Shown here: piece by piece, positions 13,629 through 24,800 of the stretch | How positions within the stretch are numbered: the first letter of the stretch is position 1 | Layout of the letters: the number at the start of each line of letters is the position of its first letter | NCBI RefSeq assembly: GCF_000740895.1 | Contig: NC_025260.1 | Coordinates: 1-64,000 of the forward strand | Direction: 5' to 3' | Source of the DNA: Theileria orientalis strain Shintoku | Taxonomy: Eukaryota; Apicomplexa; Aconoidasida; Piroplasmida; Theileriidae | Length of the DNA: 64,000 bases | Program-made: the position numbers and the translations under genes | Notes under the pieces: model-generated | Told to the model about the DNA's origin: nothing | What the model saw: only the letters and a program-made list of their open reading frames with translations | The model's database searches: none

Positions 13629-16600
13629 TTAAAATTTTTTCACGTTTTGCTCTATAATTGATGAAATAGAGTCACTAGCAGCTACGTCGCTGGCCTTACA
13701 AGTTTTTACTACACACCCATCATGTATCACCCATACAGAGGTACAAGATTTTAATACGTTGACATCGTGTGCTGTGACAAACGTTGTACAATGACTAAAA
13801 TGTTTCTGCAAGAGATCATAAATTGGAACTGCAAGGTCATCATGGCTGGAACTGGGGGCATCCTGATCTTCCTCAGGGGGCTCATCGACTACAATAAGCC
13901 TAAAGAAGTGCCTGTATAACACAAGTCTGGCCAATGAAAGAGTTCTGAGTTGGGTATTGGACAGTAACATGTCACTTTCAAAGCCTACTTTGGTGAAATC
14001 CATTGACATTGACCTTTCCTTTTCAAATGCCCTTGCTCTTGTACTTTTAGGCATAAAATTTAAGCCAACATTGTCAGCCAATATAACAGTATCGAGACCC
14101 TTGGAGCCGGGCAGAGAGTTCACGAATTCTAGTAAGCCACACTTATTAAGAGCATGGTTAACCTCGTCGTCAGTAAACAATCTTCTGGGATCAAGGAACC
14201 TGCGAATATTCCATCCTCTAAAAACAAATGGAAGCTGAGGTAGAACGCCAACTATTTGCCTTAGTACAACCTTGGGGATTACATTCACGTCCTTACCATC
14301 TAACAGTACTTGGCCAGTTCGATTTGATATTATGTTCTGTAACACTGACAACAGGGTTGTCTTACCAGCACCTGTTCTGCCAACCATACCAATAATCTCA
14401 GATTTATGGGCTGACAGGGTAAGGTGCTTCAATATCATGCCTTTGTTATTGTGGATTGAAGAAGTGTAAACACAGACATCCCTCAACTCAACGCCTGAGT
14501 GATCTGGAGTCAGATATCGACCAATGTCCAAAATAGTCACCTTGGGATTGAAGAACAGCTTTCTCAGCCAAAGACTTTTTTTGTTATCGGCTCTGAACTC
14601 AGCTATTCTTCTCCTCATCAATTGAGCCTTATTAATGATAACACTTCCTCTATTTGTAGGGTTTAGAAGATTTTCTTCATGAGCATTAACAAATTTGCCG
14701 AACCTAAGTCTTTGACCCGGGGGAATGAAGTATCTGAACCTCAGAACGGAGCACATAGTCATGTCAAAGAGGCCTGTGTTAAGTGTCAATTTGATGAACG
14801 TCTTGTTAACATTCATACACAACGATAAAGCAAGAGCGAAGTATCCAACCTTCATCTTATACTTTGTATACTTATCCAAAACTATTGGTATGACGAGTAC
14901 CATAAGGGTGGTCAAAGAAAATGTCCAGTTGAACACCGTACTGGCCCATGATATAATTGCGTAGATCATGAAGTTGTATCGTCCTCTGTAGTCTCTGTGT
15001 TCAGTAAAACCGTTTAAGAGGTCGCCGTATCTTTCGAAACTCCTGTAAACTGATGATCCTGCTATTGCCTTTTCATATACAGAGGTAACTTGGGAAAAGG
15101 TTTCCATATGTGAAAGATATAGCCCCCTATTCGACCGTACATATTTTAACATGACAAAGTAGAAGATAAATACTAATGCCACAAATACAAATGGTATCGA
15201 AATTGGAATTAAGTAGAATAATGTAACTATGTTAGTTAAAAACTGGAGGAACAAAAACAATACTATTCCCAAGAAGAAGGCTACAGAATCGTCAATGAGA
15301 ATCATATCTGCAGCTAGATACGTTATGACTTGACTAATATTTTTCTTTATTTTTAGAACTGCTGAACTACAGTTGAAGATTGAATTAATGGTGTACTCAT
15401 GTAGTTTACGAGATGATACAACTGAGGCTGTGGTCATTATCAATGTTGCTAGGAATGATAGAATAATTATCAGTGACACGAACATTGTGGTAACTTTAAG
15501 TGATAGGTTAGCTCTTGATTTAACTAAATCCAAATCAATTGCTTCTCCATCCTTGAACTGTTTAATTTGTCTTCCTATGAAGTCTGTTGTTCTTGTTGCA
15601 AAGACGAACTTCAGAGTATCCATAATATTAACTGATGTGTTAAAAATTATATAGAGAGTGAAAGCTCCGGCTGCTGGGAGCATATAGGTTAAATATGAGT
15701 TAAATCTAACACCTGTAAGCTCATTTTTGACGTAAGATTTGAATGATCTCGTATATTTTTCTCTGGTTAATTCGCAATTGCACATTTTATCCTTGGTACC
15801 AGATGAGCAGAGATTAACCATGTCTTTGGTCAAGGAGTTCATGTAATAAGGTGTGTTGTTATTAGATGATAGGTACTTAAAATCAGCACTATTTACCTTC
15901 CTGTTTTTGGCGAAGTCTTGAAGACTTGAATAAAATTTCAACGATTCATTTTTAAGATTATAAACAGAACAATCGGGCAATTGGCCTACATCTGATGATT
16001 TCAAACACAATTCAAGAGACTGCTTCGACGATGTTAAAACGACACTTAAATCATTCTTTACCAATAGGCCTGTTTTAAGGTTAAACAGGTTATTGAATAC
16101 ATTTTTGGACACATATGGATCTAGGCCATGAAACGAGGCATCCAAACACATCAAGAATGAACACTTGCTGTTATTATACTCCTTGTTTACTTGATGGAAT
16201 ATCAAATAAGCGTACACTGCACGAGCCAACTCCATTCTTACACGTTGACCTCCACTCAGTGAAGGGGCATTATCTGACACTACTCTGAGGTCACCTTTAT
16301 CCCATGTTGAAATATCGAATTCAAGCTCCACTGCTTTAAGGACTGTGTTGTAAATGTGTTCGTCGAAGCGATAGCCAAATGTGATATTTGACCTGATAGT
16401 ACCCTGTTGCAGGAATATGTCTTGTGATGCATAGAATATTGGCATAGAAGTGTGTAGAGGCACTACTGCCATAGAGCCCCCAACCAGGGTCATCTCACCA
16501 AGCATTGACTTTATGAAGTTAGATTTGCCAGCACCTTGAGAACCTGTAACAATAGCCATCTCGCCACGTTTCAACTCGAAGTTTAAATTTTTTAAGAAAG

Positions 16601-18194
16601 TGTCGTATTTTTTATTTAATAGGTCATTGCGTGTGTGGACCCAAGTGAAATTAGCGTCCTTGTAGTAGACGACAACTTCATTGGGAAGTTGATTGGTAAC
16701 TTGATCAACGTTTGAATTCATATTGGAGGCTGGAACAAATTTGTTATCGCTGATGTAAAAATTAGGGGCACATTCTCTCACGTATTCCTCAAATCTCTTA
16801 AATGAAACAAATGCCACACCACACACCTTGATAGCTCTAGGCACCATAAACATGGATATAGCGATTCTAAGGAAAATATAGAATGCTGCCATGAAACCCG
16901 CTGCGTTAATGTCCGTAACAACACTCACACCGCGCACGGACTTGACGAATGCGTATTGTATTATATAAAATGACACATTTATACAGGTGCTGAACATCGT
17001 CAAGTTCAGGAAGGTCAAGAAGATGTTAATAACAATCATTGTGAGCTCGTTGTTTCTACACTGTGTGATTATGTTTACTGCAATATCGTCATTGAACATT
17101 TTCTTAATCAGAGACAAGTACGGGAACATGTAGTTACACTTTGACATCTTATAATCCCTCAAGTATAATACGAATTTAATTGTAATTGTACTCAATAACT
17201 CGACAAATATCATAAGAATTGTAAACACAATTCCAACTACATATAACACCCACATTTTCATTTTAATTTGACGAGCGAGTAAGAATATTCCGTAACTAAA
17301 GTTGGTGGCAAACTCAATGAATATTTTAATTGCGTTGAACGATTGGGAGAAATAAAAGGAATCCTTGGACTCAAAATAAAAAACTTTTGGGTTAATTTCC
17401 TTGTTCTGGTAACGTAGTGCTTGACAGTATAATGGATTCTTTGAACATTCCGAGTCAGGGGAACAACTATGTAGTACCTGATTACACACCCCAAGGGTAT
17501 TAGTGCCGTTGACGTTGTTTGAGAATTTTCTTCTGTAGCAGAGGGCATGGTGGAAAATACCGAACGATATTAAATACTGCACAATAGTAATCAACCGATA
17601 TGTATAGAAGCTTATATTTTCCAAAATCAGTCCATCTGCTATTTGACAGGCTATGATGGCTACCAATAAACCTACAGTTTGCTTTATGTTAATTGATTTA
17701 TCTCCCAGTTTAACAACCAATTTTTTAACCAAAATTGAAATGCTCATGCTTAAAACATTTACTAAAATCAAACCTATAATCACTACAAGTGCTCTCTTCC
17801 ATATGGTCAATAACAATGCTCTGAAAAGTAATGATCGGTATGGTCTTTTTGCTTTCTTTTTTCCGGGTACCGACTTTGAAGTTTCATATTCTTCCAGCCT
17901 TACTAGGCCGTCGCTAACGTGTTTCGAGAAAATCGGCTGCCATCTCAAAATCTGGTCCGATACCGGCAATGGATGTAACTTATATGGTTGTACGTGGTCG
18001 TAAGTAACATTGTTAACCCATTTTGTCAGCCAGTGAAAAAAGAAATATTTTATAAAACAGGCCGTGTCATAGTATAGGTATTTTTTGTGCTTCCTGTCCT
18101 TAAAATACGACTTCGTATACAAGTCACTTTGCCAAAACCATTCTTCCGGTCCCTCCTCAAGATTTAAATCCTTGGTCATCAAGCGTTTGTTCAT
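13629..18194 (-). CDS. Full-length ABC transporter, ABCC/MRP-like, subtelomeric copy 1 (1,521 aa)
   Basis: A single-exon full transporter with two membrane domains and two nucleotide-binding domains (NBDs). Hydrophobic segments begin near residue 120 (ALLLTIWKRALVVIIGLILV). NBD1 has Walker A GSQGAGKS near residue 550, Q-loop YASQD, and signature LSGGQR near 646. Its Walker B is CLDAS, so the catalytic Glu position is Ala, and the H-loop reads LTSSKQ with no His. NBD2 has Walker A GRTGAGKTT near 1273, a degenerate signature LSNTQLR near 1411, an intact Walker B VVDEPPEE, and an H-loop His in VTAHDVN. One of the two composite ATP sites should therefore be catalytically dead and the other intact, the asymmetry known in ABCC proteins. 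Substrate and membrane are unknown. Subtelomeric ABC families are known in Theileria. It is transcribed away from the Tpr/Tar-like gene. Confidence 0.92.
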   Translation of the reverse strand: MNKRLMTKDLNLEEGPEEWFWQSDLYTKSYFKDRKHKKYLYYDTACFIKYFFFHWLTKWVNNVTYDHVQPYKLHPLPVSDQILRWQPIFSKHVSDGLVRLEEYETSKSVPGKKKAKRPYRSLLFRALLLTIWKRALVVIIGLILVNVLSMSISILVKKLVVKLGDKSINIKQTVGLLVAIIACQIADGLILENISFYTYRLITIVQYLISFGIFHHALCYRRKFSNNVNGTNTLGVCNQVLHSCSPDSECSKNPLYCQALRYQNKEINPKVFYFESKDSFYFSQSFNAIKIFIEFATNFSYGIFLLARQIKMKMWVLYVVGIVFTILMIFVELLSTITIKFVLYLRDYKMSKCNYMFPYLSLIKKMFNDDIAVNIITQCRNNELTMIVINIFLTFLNLTMFSTCINVSFYIIQYAFVKSVRGVSVVTDINAAGFMAAFYIFLRIAISMFMVPRAIKVCGVAFVSFKRFEEYVRECAPNFYISDNKFVPASNMNSNVDQVTNQLPNEVVVYYKDANFTWVHTRNDLLNKKYDTFLKNLNFELKRGEMAIVTGSQGAGKSNFIKSMLGEMTLVGGSMAVVPLHTSMPIFYASQDIFLQQGTIRSNITFGYRFDEHIYNTVLKAVELEFDISTWDKGDLRVVSDNAPSLSGGQRVRMELARAVYAYLIFHQVNKEYNNSKCSFLMCLDASFHGLDPYVSKNVFNNLFNLKTGLLVKNDLSVVLTSSKQSLELCLKSSDVGQLPDCSVYNLKNESLKFYSSLQDFAKNRKVNSADFKYLSSNNNTPYYMNSLTKDMVNLCSSGTKDKMCNCELTREKYTRSFKSYVKNELTGVRFNSYLTYMLPAAGAFTLYIIFNTSVNIMDTLKFVFATRTTDFIGRQIKQFKDGEAIDLDLVKSRANLSLKVTTMFVSLIIILSFLATLIMTTASVVSSRKLHEYTINSIFNCSSAVLKIKKNISQVITYLAADMILIDDSVAFFLGIVLFLFLQFLTNIVTLFYLIPISIPFVFVALVFIFYFVMLKYVRSNRGLYLSHMETFSQVTSVYEKAIAGSSVYRSFERYGDLLNGFTEHRDYRGRYNFMIYAIISWASTVFNWTFSLTTLMVLVIPIVLDKYTKYKMKVGYFALALSLCMNVNKTFIKLTLNTGLFDMTMCSVLRFRYFIPPGQRLRFGKFVNAHEENLLNPTNRGSVIINKAQLMRRRIAEFRADNKKSLWLRKLFFNPKVTILDIGRYLTPDHSGVELRDVCVYTSSIHNNKGMILKHLTLSAHKSEIIGMVGRTGAGKTTLLSVLQNIISNRTGQVLLDGKDVNVIPKVVLRQIVGVLPQLPFVFRGWNIRRFLDPRRLFTDDEVNHALNKCGLLEFVNSLPGSKGLDTVILADNVGLNFMPKSTRARAFEKERSMSMDFTKVGFESDMLLSNTQLRTLSLARLVLYRHFFRLIVVDEPPEEDQDAPSSSHDDLAVPIYDLLQKHFSHCTTFVTAHDVNVLKSCTSVWVIHDGCVVKTCKASDVAASDSISSIIEQNVKKF

Positions 18195-19481
18195 CGTTTA
18201 ACTATGATAAAATGTAACCAATAAACTAACAAATGTTATGTCGAAATATAAAAGGAGGAGATTTAACAGAATTTACAAATTAAATTTGTAAATTCCAAGA
18301 ATATTTTAACATGCCGATGACAAATAAAGTTATATTACAAAACACTAGATACTGAATTTCTCAATTACTTATAATTCGGAATTACACATATACGGTGGTA
18401 AAATAGCTTAGTTGTGACAACTGTTGCGGTTGCTGTAAATACCTATATTAATTCCTATTCCCTGATAATATTGTATACAATCTCCCGTCTTAGAAGTTGT
18501 TTCGATGTCTTAACAAAATTTTCGTCCGTTCAAGGCTAAATATGGTATATGTTTCTATTTTCCAGACTATATCTCTTTATTATTATGAATCAATTATCTT
18601 TGTATTCTTAGTTATATAAAATAACAATTATAAATAAATCAATTCATCAACCTAGTGTACGAAATGTATCTCCTAAAATTCATTTCTCACCATATCTCTT
18701 TTAGATGCATCTCATACTGGTAGTATCTCTAAAGAATCGTTTATTAATTTTTAAATAAACAAAATGAAATTATGTATGCGTCAACTTTACATATGTATTG
18801 ATTTAGTGATGGCACAACTGCTTATTACGGGACATCTAATACAAACTAGTTCAGCAATAAATTCAAATTATTGAACAAAACTCACAAAACCTATTTGATG
18901 ACTAAGGAACTTAATGAGGAAATGGTTGTTGGAGCACATTTAGGAGTGTATCGTTGAATAATAAAAATTTCATCGGTAAAATGTTTTTAATTGATTATTT
19001 ATATATACTATATATATATAATACATTTTTGGTCAGATATACTTAACACGAATAAGACATAAACTGACTCGATAAAAAAGGTCTTTGACACATATAAGAC
19101 AATGAGAAATTTTTCTTTTTTTTGGGACTTCATATTCTATTTCTCCTTTCTACTAGTTATAATATTATATCAAACATCACGGTGTGTGATGATAAAATGG
19201 AAGAACCTTTATCAAGTGTCCAAATCTCGGTTGATACCAGGATTGTGTTGTGTTGGTGTCTATACTCCTCACTTATTGACTCAGGCATTAAGCTGTTTGG
19301 ATTTGTAAAGCATTTTTAACATCCTTATACTATGTGTAATTTCTTCCATGTGTAATATCTTCTTCATACTATATACTAGTATACAATCTCTATGGGTATC
19401 TCATGTTGCTCTAAACACTTTTAGTTACCTATATTCTTCAACACACATTCATTGGACTCTGCTTATATATAGAAGATACAA
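18195..19481. promoter_or_regulatory. Divergent intergenic region between ABC copy 1 and the Tpr/Tar-like gene
   Basis: About 1.3 kb of AT-rich sequence that must carry both promoters, since the genes point away from each other. Short frames between 19102 and 19566 run into the plus-strand gene's start region but do not resemble any protein family. No specific promoter element can be named. Confidence 0.5.
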
Positions 19482-21044
19482 ATGTCCGATAAATCTAAAG
19501 AATCCCCGCCTCCTAATCATTGTGGGCACGATGATATGTATTGCAAGGTCTTGTCTGCCTTCTTAGCCTTATCATCGTACTTGATCTTCCAGATTATCGA
19601 CATTACATCTAGGCATTATGCTGTTGCCTTCAAGATCCCAATTCACAATATCGGTATATTTTTCGACAAGTTATTTAGTCTTCGGGTCCTTCTAATTTTG
19701 GCAGGTAACATGATAGAGTACGGGATCTTTCACGCAGCTGGAGCTGATCGTGATACTGGAGACGGCGACAAGAATAAGGGTAAGAGAGTGCGCAGATATA
19801 TCGCAGTAACAGCTTTCGCCGGTTTGTTTTGTGTTAGAGTGTGGTTTTTAGCTGGTTTATATTTCTCCAAGGAGCTCGGTTATCATGCCTATGTATCTCT
19901 TAGTTTCGAGGGGTTTCCTTTCGGAATTAGTGACTCTGCTTTCATGCCTCTTATTGCTCAATATATGTCAGTTGTCGCCATCATGTTCAACATGACCCGT
20001 ATATTTATATTTGTTGTTCAATTTATTCTCGATAGAATTTGGTATGATAATCCTCTGCTGATGATTAAAATTCAGGCTTGGATATGCGTCCTTTTTACTG
20101 GGTGCTCTGTTTTCCTTTGGTATTATTTTAATTTTGTCATCAAAGATCACACTTTTAAACCGCCTAAAATAGAAAACGCAAAAGAACCTGAAATAAAAAA
20201 GCAAGAATATGAAGAAATTGAGATCAATGATGCTGAAAGTATTTTTGACATGCTTATTGACCTATGTTTTTCACCGGATGAAAAAAAGGAAAAAGAGAAA
20301 CAAAAGGTAAATCAGCAAAGTAAAAAATCTGATTGTAATGCTCTTTGTCAAGACTGTAAGAAACGAGTGGGAAAAGACGGAATCTTCACTTTAATATCTC
20401 CTCTTATGATGTATTGGTGTCTTAATCCTTATATGACTTTTTTATTTCCTGGTACCGTTCCTTACGCTCTGTTAAAAAGGGATAAATGCCATAGAATTAA
20501 CATGTTTATTCCTATCTTCGATAACTTGGGGACGCTTACTTTGTTCTTTATTGACAACTTTGGCAAACTTTTTCCATGCTGGAGCTGGCACTATGATCTG
20601 TTTTTGCTTTTGCTTGTACCCTTCCCTATCATATTTGTTTTTGCTTTGATGGCCATGCACTCTAGAGTTTCAGCAGCCAGAAAAATTATCAGTAACAGAA
20701 CTAGAGTTGGAGCAATGACTCTGGTCATGTATTTCTCTAACAGTTTTTGTACTCCACTTCATTACATTGGAATGGCTAAATATTCGTTTAGAGGAAATCC
20801 CTATGGGTTCACAATTCAAGGGCTGCAAAAAGTCATAGGCGGTATTGCTCGTTCGTTTTGGGCGAAAGTATCTGTTGGCTATAGCGTTACCAGAATTAGC
20901 TTAGGGTATCATCTTCCAAAATTCCGACCAAATCACAGAATGTCTAAAAGTAACCTTGGTTGGTACATATTTAGGCAAACGTTCAGAAAAACATGGGCAG
21001 ATTTCAAAGGAGATTTTGTATTGGATATGAAAAAATATCTGTAA
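19482..21044 (+). CDS. Tpr/Tar-like multi-pass membrane protein (520 aa)
   Basis: An intact single-exon gene for an integral membrane protein. At least six hydrophobic stretches are visible: residues about 25-45 (VLSAFLALSSYLIFQII), 60-80, 105-125, 150-190, 200-220 and, after a charged cytosol-like loop, 305-340 and 375-405 (LFLLLLVPFPIIFVFALM). The central loop (about 225-290) is Lys/Glu-rich and contains the Cys pairs CNALCQDCKK. The C-terminus is basic and ends DMKKYL. Architecture and subtelomeric position fit the Tpr/Tar family of Theileria (Theileria parva repeat and its relatives), whose function is unknown. I assign the family from memory of its general features, so it is tentative. 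At least three decayed fragments of the same tail lie nearby (13.2, 21.4 and 27.7 kb), so the family was once larger here. Confidence 0.7.
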   Translation: MSDKSKESPPPNHCGHDDMYCKVLSAFLALSSYLIFQIIDITSRHYAVAFKIPIHNIGIFFDKLFSLRVLLILAGNMIEYGIFHAAGADRDTGDGDKNKGKRVRRYIAVTAFAGLFCVRVWFLAGLYFSKELGYHAYVSLSFEGFPFGISDSAFMPLIAQYMSVVAIMFNMTRIFIFVVQFILDRIWYDNPLLMIKIQAWICVLFTGCSVFLWYYFNFVIKDHTFKPPKIENAKEPEIKKQEYEEIEINDAESIFDMLIDLCFSPDEKKEKEKQKVNQQSKKSDCNALCQDCKKRVGKDGIFTLISPLMMYWCLNPYMTFLFPGTVPYALLKRDKCHRINMFIPIFDNLGTLTLFFIDNFGKLFPCWSWHYDLFLLLLVPFPIIFVFALMAMHSRVSAARKIISNRTRVGAMTLVMYFSNSFCTPLHYIGMAKYSFRGNPYGFTIQGLQKVIGGIARSFWAKVSVGYSVTRISLGYHLPKFRPNHRMSKSNLGWYIFRQTFRKTWADFKGDFVLDMKKYL

Positions 21045-21381
21045 AATGATCTAATCTGTTTTCACAGTTTCGGCACACATTTATACACTTCTGAAGAATG
21101 TTCTACTCTATTTAATGATGTTTTTGGACAATTTCATTTTAGCATCTCTCATAATGATGCGTATCTATGATACATTAAACTAAATATCCTTACATATTTA
21201 TAAAAATGTTACTTTTTCTGTTCTAATTTATGTTTTTGAAGTTATCCATAAAATCCGAGTTTAGGGTAATTAAATGGCCTTATTTGAGGTTTTCGATTAT
21301 CACCTATCCACGATCCTTAGGTGTACAGCAAACTTATCCAGACGAAAAAACTAAAGTTAAAACCCTAAACCCACACACAGG
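21045..21381. other. 3' flank of the Tpr/Tar-like gene with an interstitial telomere-like word
   Basis: AT-rich flank. It ends in AAAACCCTAAACCC at about 21359-21372, one and a half telomere-type units, directly before a decayed copy of the upstream gene's tail. No gene is seen. Confidence 0.5.
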
Positions 21382-21486
21382 ATGTCCAATAAAAATCTAG
21401 GTTGGTACTTATTCAGACAAAGGTTTGTAAGAACATGGCGTGATGACAAGGGTGATTTAAAATTAGATATAAAAAGATATTTGTAA
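21382..21486 (+). pseudogene. Orphan C-terminal fragment of the Tpr/Tar-like gene (34 codons)
   Basis: An ATG at 21382 opens 34 codons reading MSNKNLGWYLFRQRFVRTWR and ending DIKRYL-stop. This aligns without gaps to the last 34 residues of the intact neighbour, which begin MSKSNLGWYIFRQTFRKTW and end DMKKYL. About two thirds of the residues are identical and the frame is open, but nothing upstream of the ATG resembles the rest of the protein. It is either a relic of a deleted tandem copy or, less likely, a translated micro-protein or alternative last exon. Confidence 0.75.
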
Positions 21487-21856
21487 AATAGTACAAAGTA
21501 TAATGTATATGTTATGTTGTATATAATAACTTTATTGTTACGTCACTTATCACACTTGAAATTTTCATAATCTCAATTCCATAATATACACTTAAATGTG
21601 TTAAAATTTAGTATCCTATAATTAGTAAGATTGTCTCGTCTATCATCTGTAGGGCTGTATGTGTGGATTCCGTATTATAATTAAATAAATGCTAATATTT
21701 AATATATATATATTTTTATGTAATGTCGATAATAACAAGCATATGGATGTTACCAACTAGTTTAAAATTATAATATTAGAATGATTTTTAAATACTGTGT
21801 TATATAATAACACACATTTAATTTGCTACATTCAAGCCACTAAAAATATGTTTCAT
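21487..21856. other. Intergenic AT-rich stretch
   Basis: Convergent 3' flanks of the relic and of ABC copy 2. Contains an (AT)n run near 21700. No gene is seen. Confidence 0.6.
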
Positions 21857-24800
21857 TTAATCACGCTTAACATTTTCTTCAATAATCGATGCGATAGACT
21901 CATTTGCGGATACTTCACTGGCTTTACACGTTTTTACTACACACCCCTCATGTATCACCCACACAGAGGTACAAGATTTTAATACGTTGACATCATGTGC
22001 TGTGACGAACGTGGTGCAATGACTAAAGTTTTTCTGTAGAATATCATAAATTGGAACTGAAAGATCATCCTTTCTGACGTCGGCTTTTTCGGGATCTTCC
22101 TCAGGGGGCTCATCAACTACTATAAGCCTAAAGAAGTGCCTGTATAACACAAGTCTGGCCAATGAAAGAGTTCTGAGTTGGGTATTGGACAGTAACATAT
22201 CGCTTTGATCTCCATCTTTAGTCAATTTCATTGACTTGTATTTGAATGAGCTGGGTTGAGCTTCTTTTGATTTCTGATGATATAAAAGAGGATCCTCGGG
22301 TACCAAAATACTATTCAATTTCCTTCCTCCAGAAAGCTCGTTAACAAAATTAAGCAGACCACATTTACTCAAAGCCTGGTTGATTTCGTCGTCAGTAAAC
22401 ATCTTCCTGGGATCTAGTAACTTACGAATAGTCCAACCCTTGAATACGTATGGCAGTTGTGGTAGAACACCTATGATTTGTCTGAGAACAACCTTGGGGA
22501 TATCATTCAGGTCCTTGCCATCCAACAGTACTTGGCCAGTTCTATTTGATATTAAATTCTGTAAAACGGATAATAATGTTGTCTTACCAGCACCTGTTCT
22601 TCCAACTATACCTATGATCTCAGATTTACCAGCTGACACAGTGAAGTGTTTTAGAATCATGCCTTCTGGGTTAAGGTCGGGTGTTGTGTACACACACACG
22701 TCTTTCAGCTGGACACCTGTGCGATCATGGGTTAGGTAATCGTTGACATCGAGGATATGTAATTTAGGATGGTAGAATAGTCTTCTCAAAGCATAAAACC
22801 TTTTGTTTTCAACTTTAAATTCTATGGCCCTTCTCCTTAACAATTGTTTTTTATCCATCTCACTAACATGTTTATTCGCAGGATTAACTACATATTCTTC
22901 ATGGGTGTTGGGACACTTGTCGAACTTGAGCTTTTGACCCGGAGGAATGAAGTACTGGAACCTATCAATTGAACTGATATTCATTTGATTACAAGCATAC
23001 ATAAACGAAAAGTTGCTAAATGACTTGATCACATTCGTACAAAGCGATAGCGCTAAACCATAATAACCAACCATCATATTGTACTTGGTGTATTTGTCCA
23101 GAATGATTGGGATTACCAGTATAATGAATGTGGTTAATGAGAATATCCATGTAAACAAGATTGTTGACCACGAGACGGCAGCAGCAATAAGGAACTTGCC
23201 TCTGGCTAGATAATCCCTATGTTCCAAAAAATCTCGTAACTGATTTGAATTTCTATTGAAGGTTCTGTACACAGATCCTCCTGAAATAGAACTTTCTATT
23301 ACACAGTTCATTTGAGATTGGGCCTCCAATATCCCAATATGTAAGTTTACAGCGTTACCTATAAACCTCCTCAAAATATAAATATATATTATAACCAAAG
23401 TGAGAAGAATGAAAGGAACGGATATGGGAATTACATAGAACAAAGTAATTAAGTTGGTGACAGTCTGAATTGATGAAAATAAGAATAAAGCAATAAATAA
23501 CCCTGTAATATCATCCGTAATCATAATATCACAAGACAGAAAAGTTATCATGTGATTGATCTGTTTCTTAATTTTGACTAAGGATGACCTATAGTTGAAA
23601 ATTGCGTGGAGAGCATATTCGTGAAGTTTCCGACATGAAATCAAAGAAGCCGCGGAAATGGCTAAAGTGGCCAACAAGGACAATGCGATAATTACTGATA
23701 CAAATATTACTGTCACTTTTAGTGCCGAATTACTGCGGGATTTAATCTCAGCAAGGTCCACTATGGTCCCCTTGTTGTGATCGTTGATGTTTTTGGTGAT
23801 GTAGTCTGATAAGTTCGTCGACAATACTAGTTTAACGTAATCCATGGCATTTAAAGCGACAGTTAGTATTATATATAAAGCAAATGAGACTGCAGCGGGC
23901 TTCATGAACATAAAATACGGCTTGAACCAAACTTTTCCGAAGAGATTTTTGTTGTATTTTACGAATGAATCCCGATATAGTTGTTTGATTAACTGGGCAC
24001 GACTCGACCTGGAATTGTCGGAAAAACAAAAACCAAGCATGTCGTTGTTTAGGCGATTAAGGGTGTAATAGCCAGCTTTAGAATATGTCGAATAGTTGAA
24101 GTCGCCCTCGTGCCTCTTGTTCCTGATGAAGTTTCCTAGATAGGATAAGAAGGCCAGCTCCTTGTTCTTGACGTTAAAAATTGGCACTTTCGGGAATTGG
24201 GCTGGATCACATGACTTGGTGCACGTATCCAGTATCTGTTTCGACGATGTTAAAACGACACTTAAATCGTTCTTTACCAATAGCCCTGATTTAACGTTAA
24301 ACAGGTTATTGAATATAGTTTTGGATACGTATGGATCTAGGCCATGGAACGATGCATCCAGACACATCAAAAACGAACACTTGCTGTTATTATACTCCTT
24401 GTTTACTTGATGGAATATCAAATAAGCGTACACTGCACGAGCCAACTCCATTCTTACACGTTGACCTCCACTGAGTGAAGGGGCATTATCTGACACTACT
24501 CTGAGGTCACCCTTCTCCCATGTTGATATGTCAAATTCAAGTTCAACAGCCTTCAACACAGTCTTGTACAAATGCTCGTCAAACTTATGACCAAATACAA
24601 TGTTGGATCTAATAGTACCCTGTTGCAGGAATATGTCTTGTGATGCATAAAATATTGGCATTGATGTGTGTACAGGTATAACTGCCATTGAGCCACCCAC
24701 TAGGGTCATCTCACCAAGCATTGATTTGATAAAATTTGATTTACCTGATCCTTTGGAACCGGTGACAATGGCAATTTCGCCGCGTTTCAACTCGAAGTTT

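Noticed and set aside
19102..19566. Small plus-strand frames upstream of the Tpr/Tar-like gene as possible extra exon or gene
   Set aside because: AT-biased, hydrophobic by composition, no splice sites that join them in frame convincingly to the gene, and the gene is complete without them.
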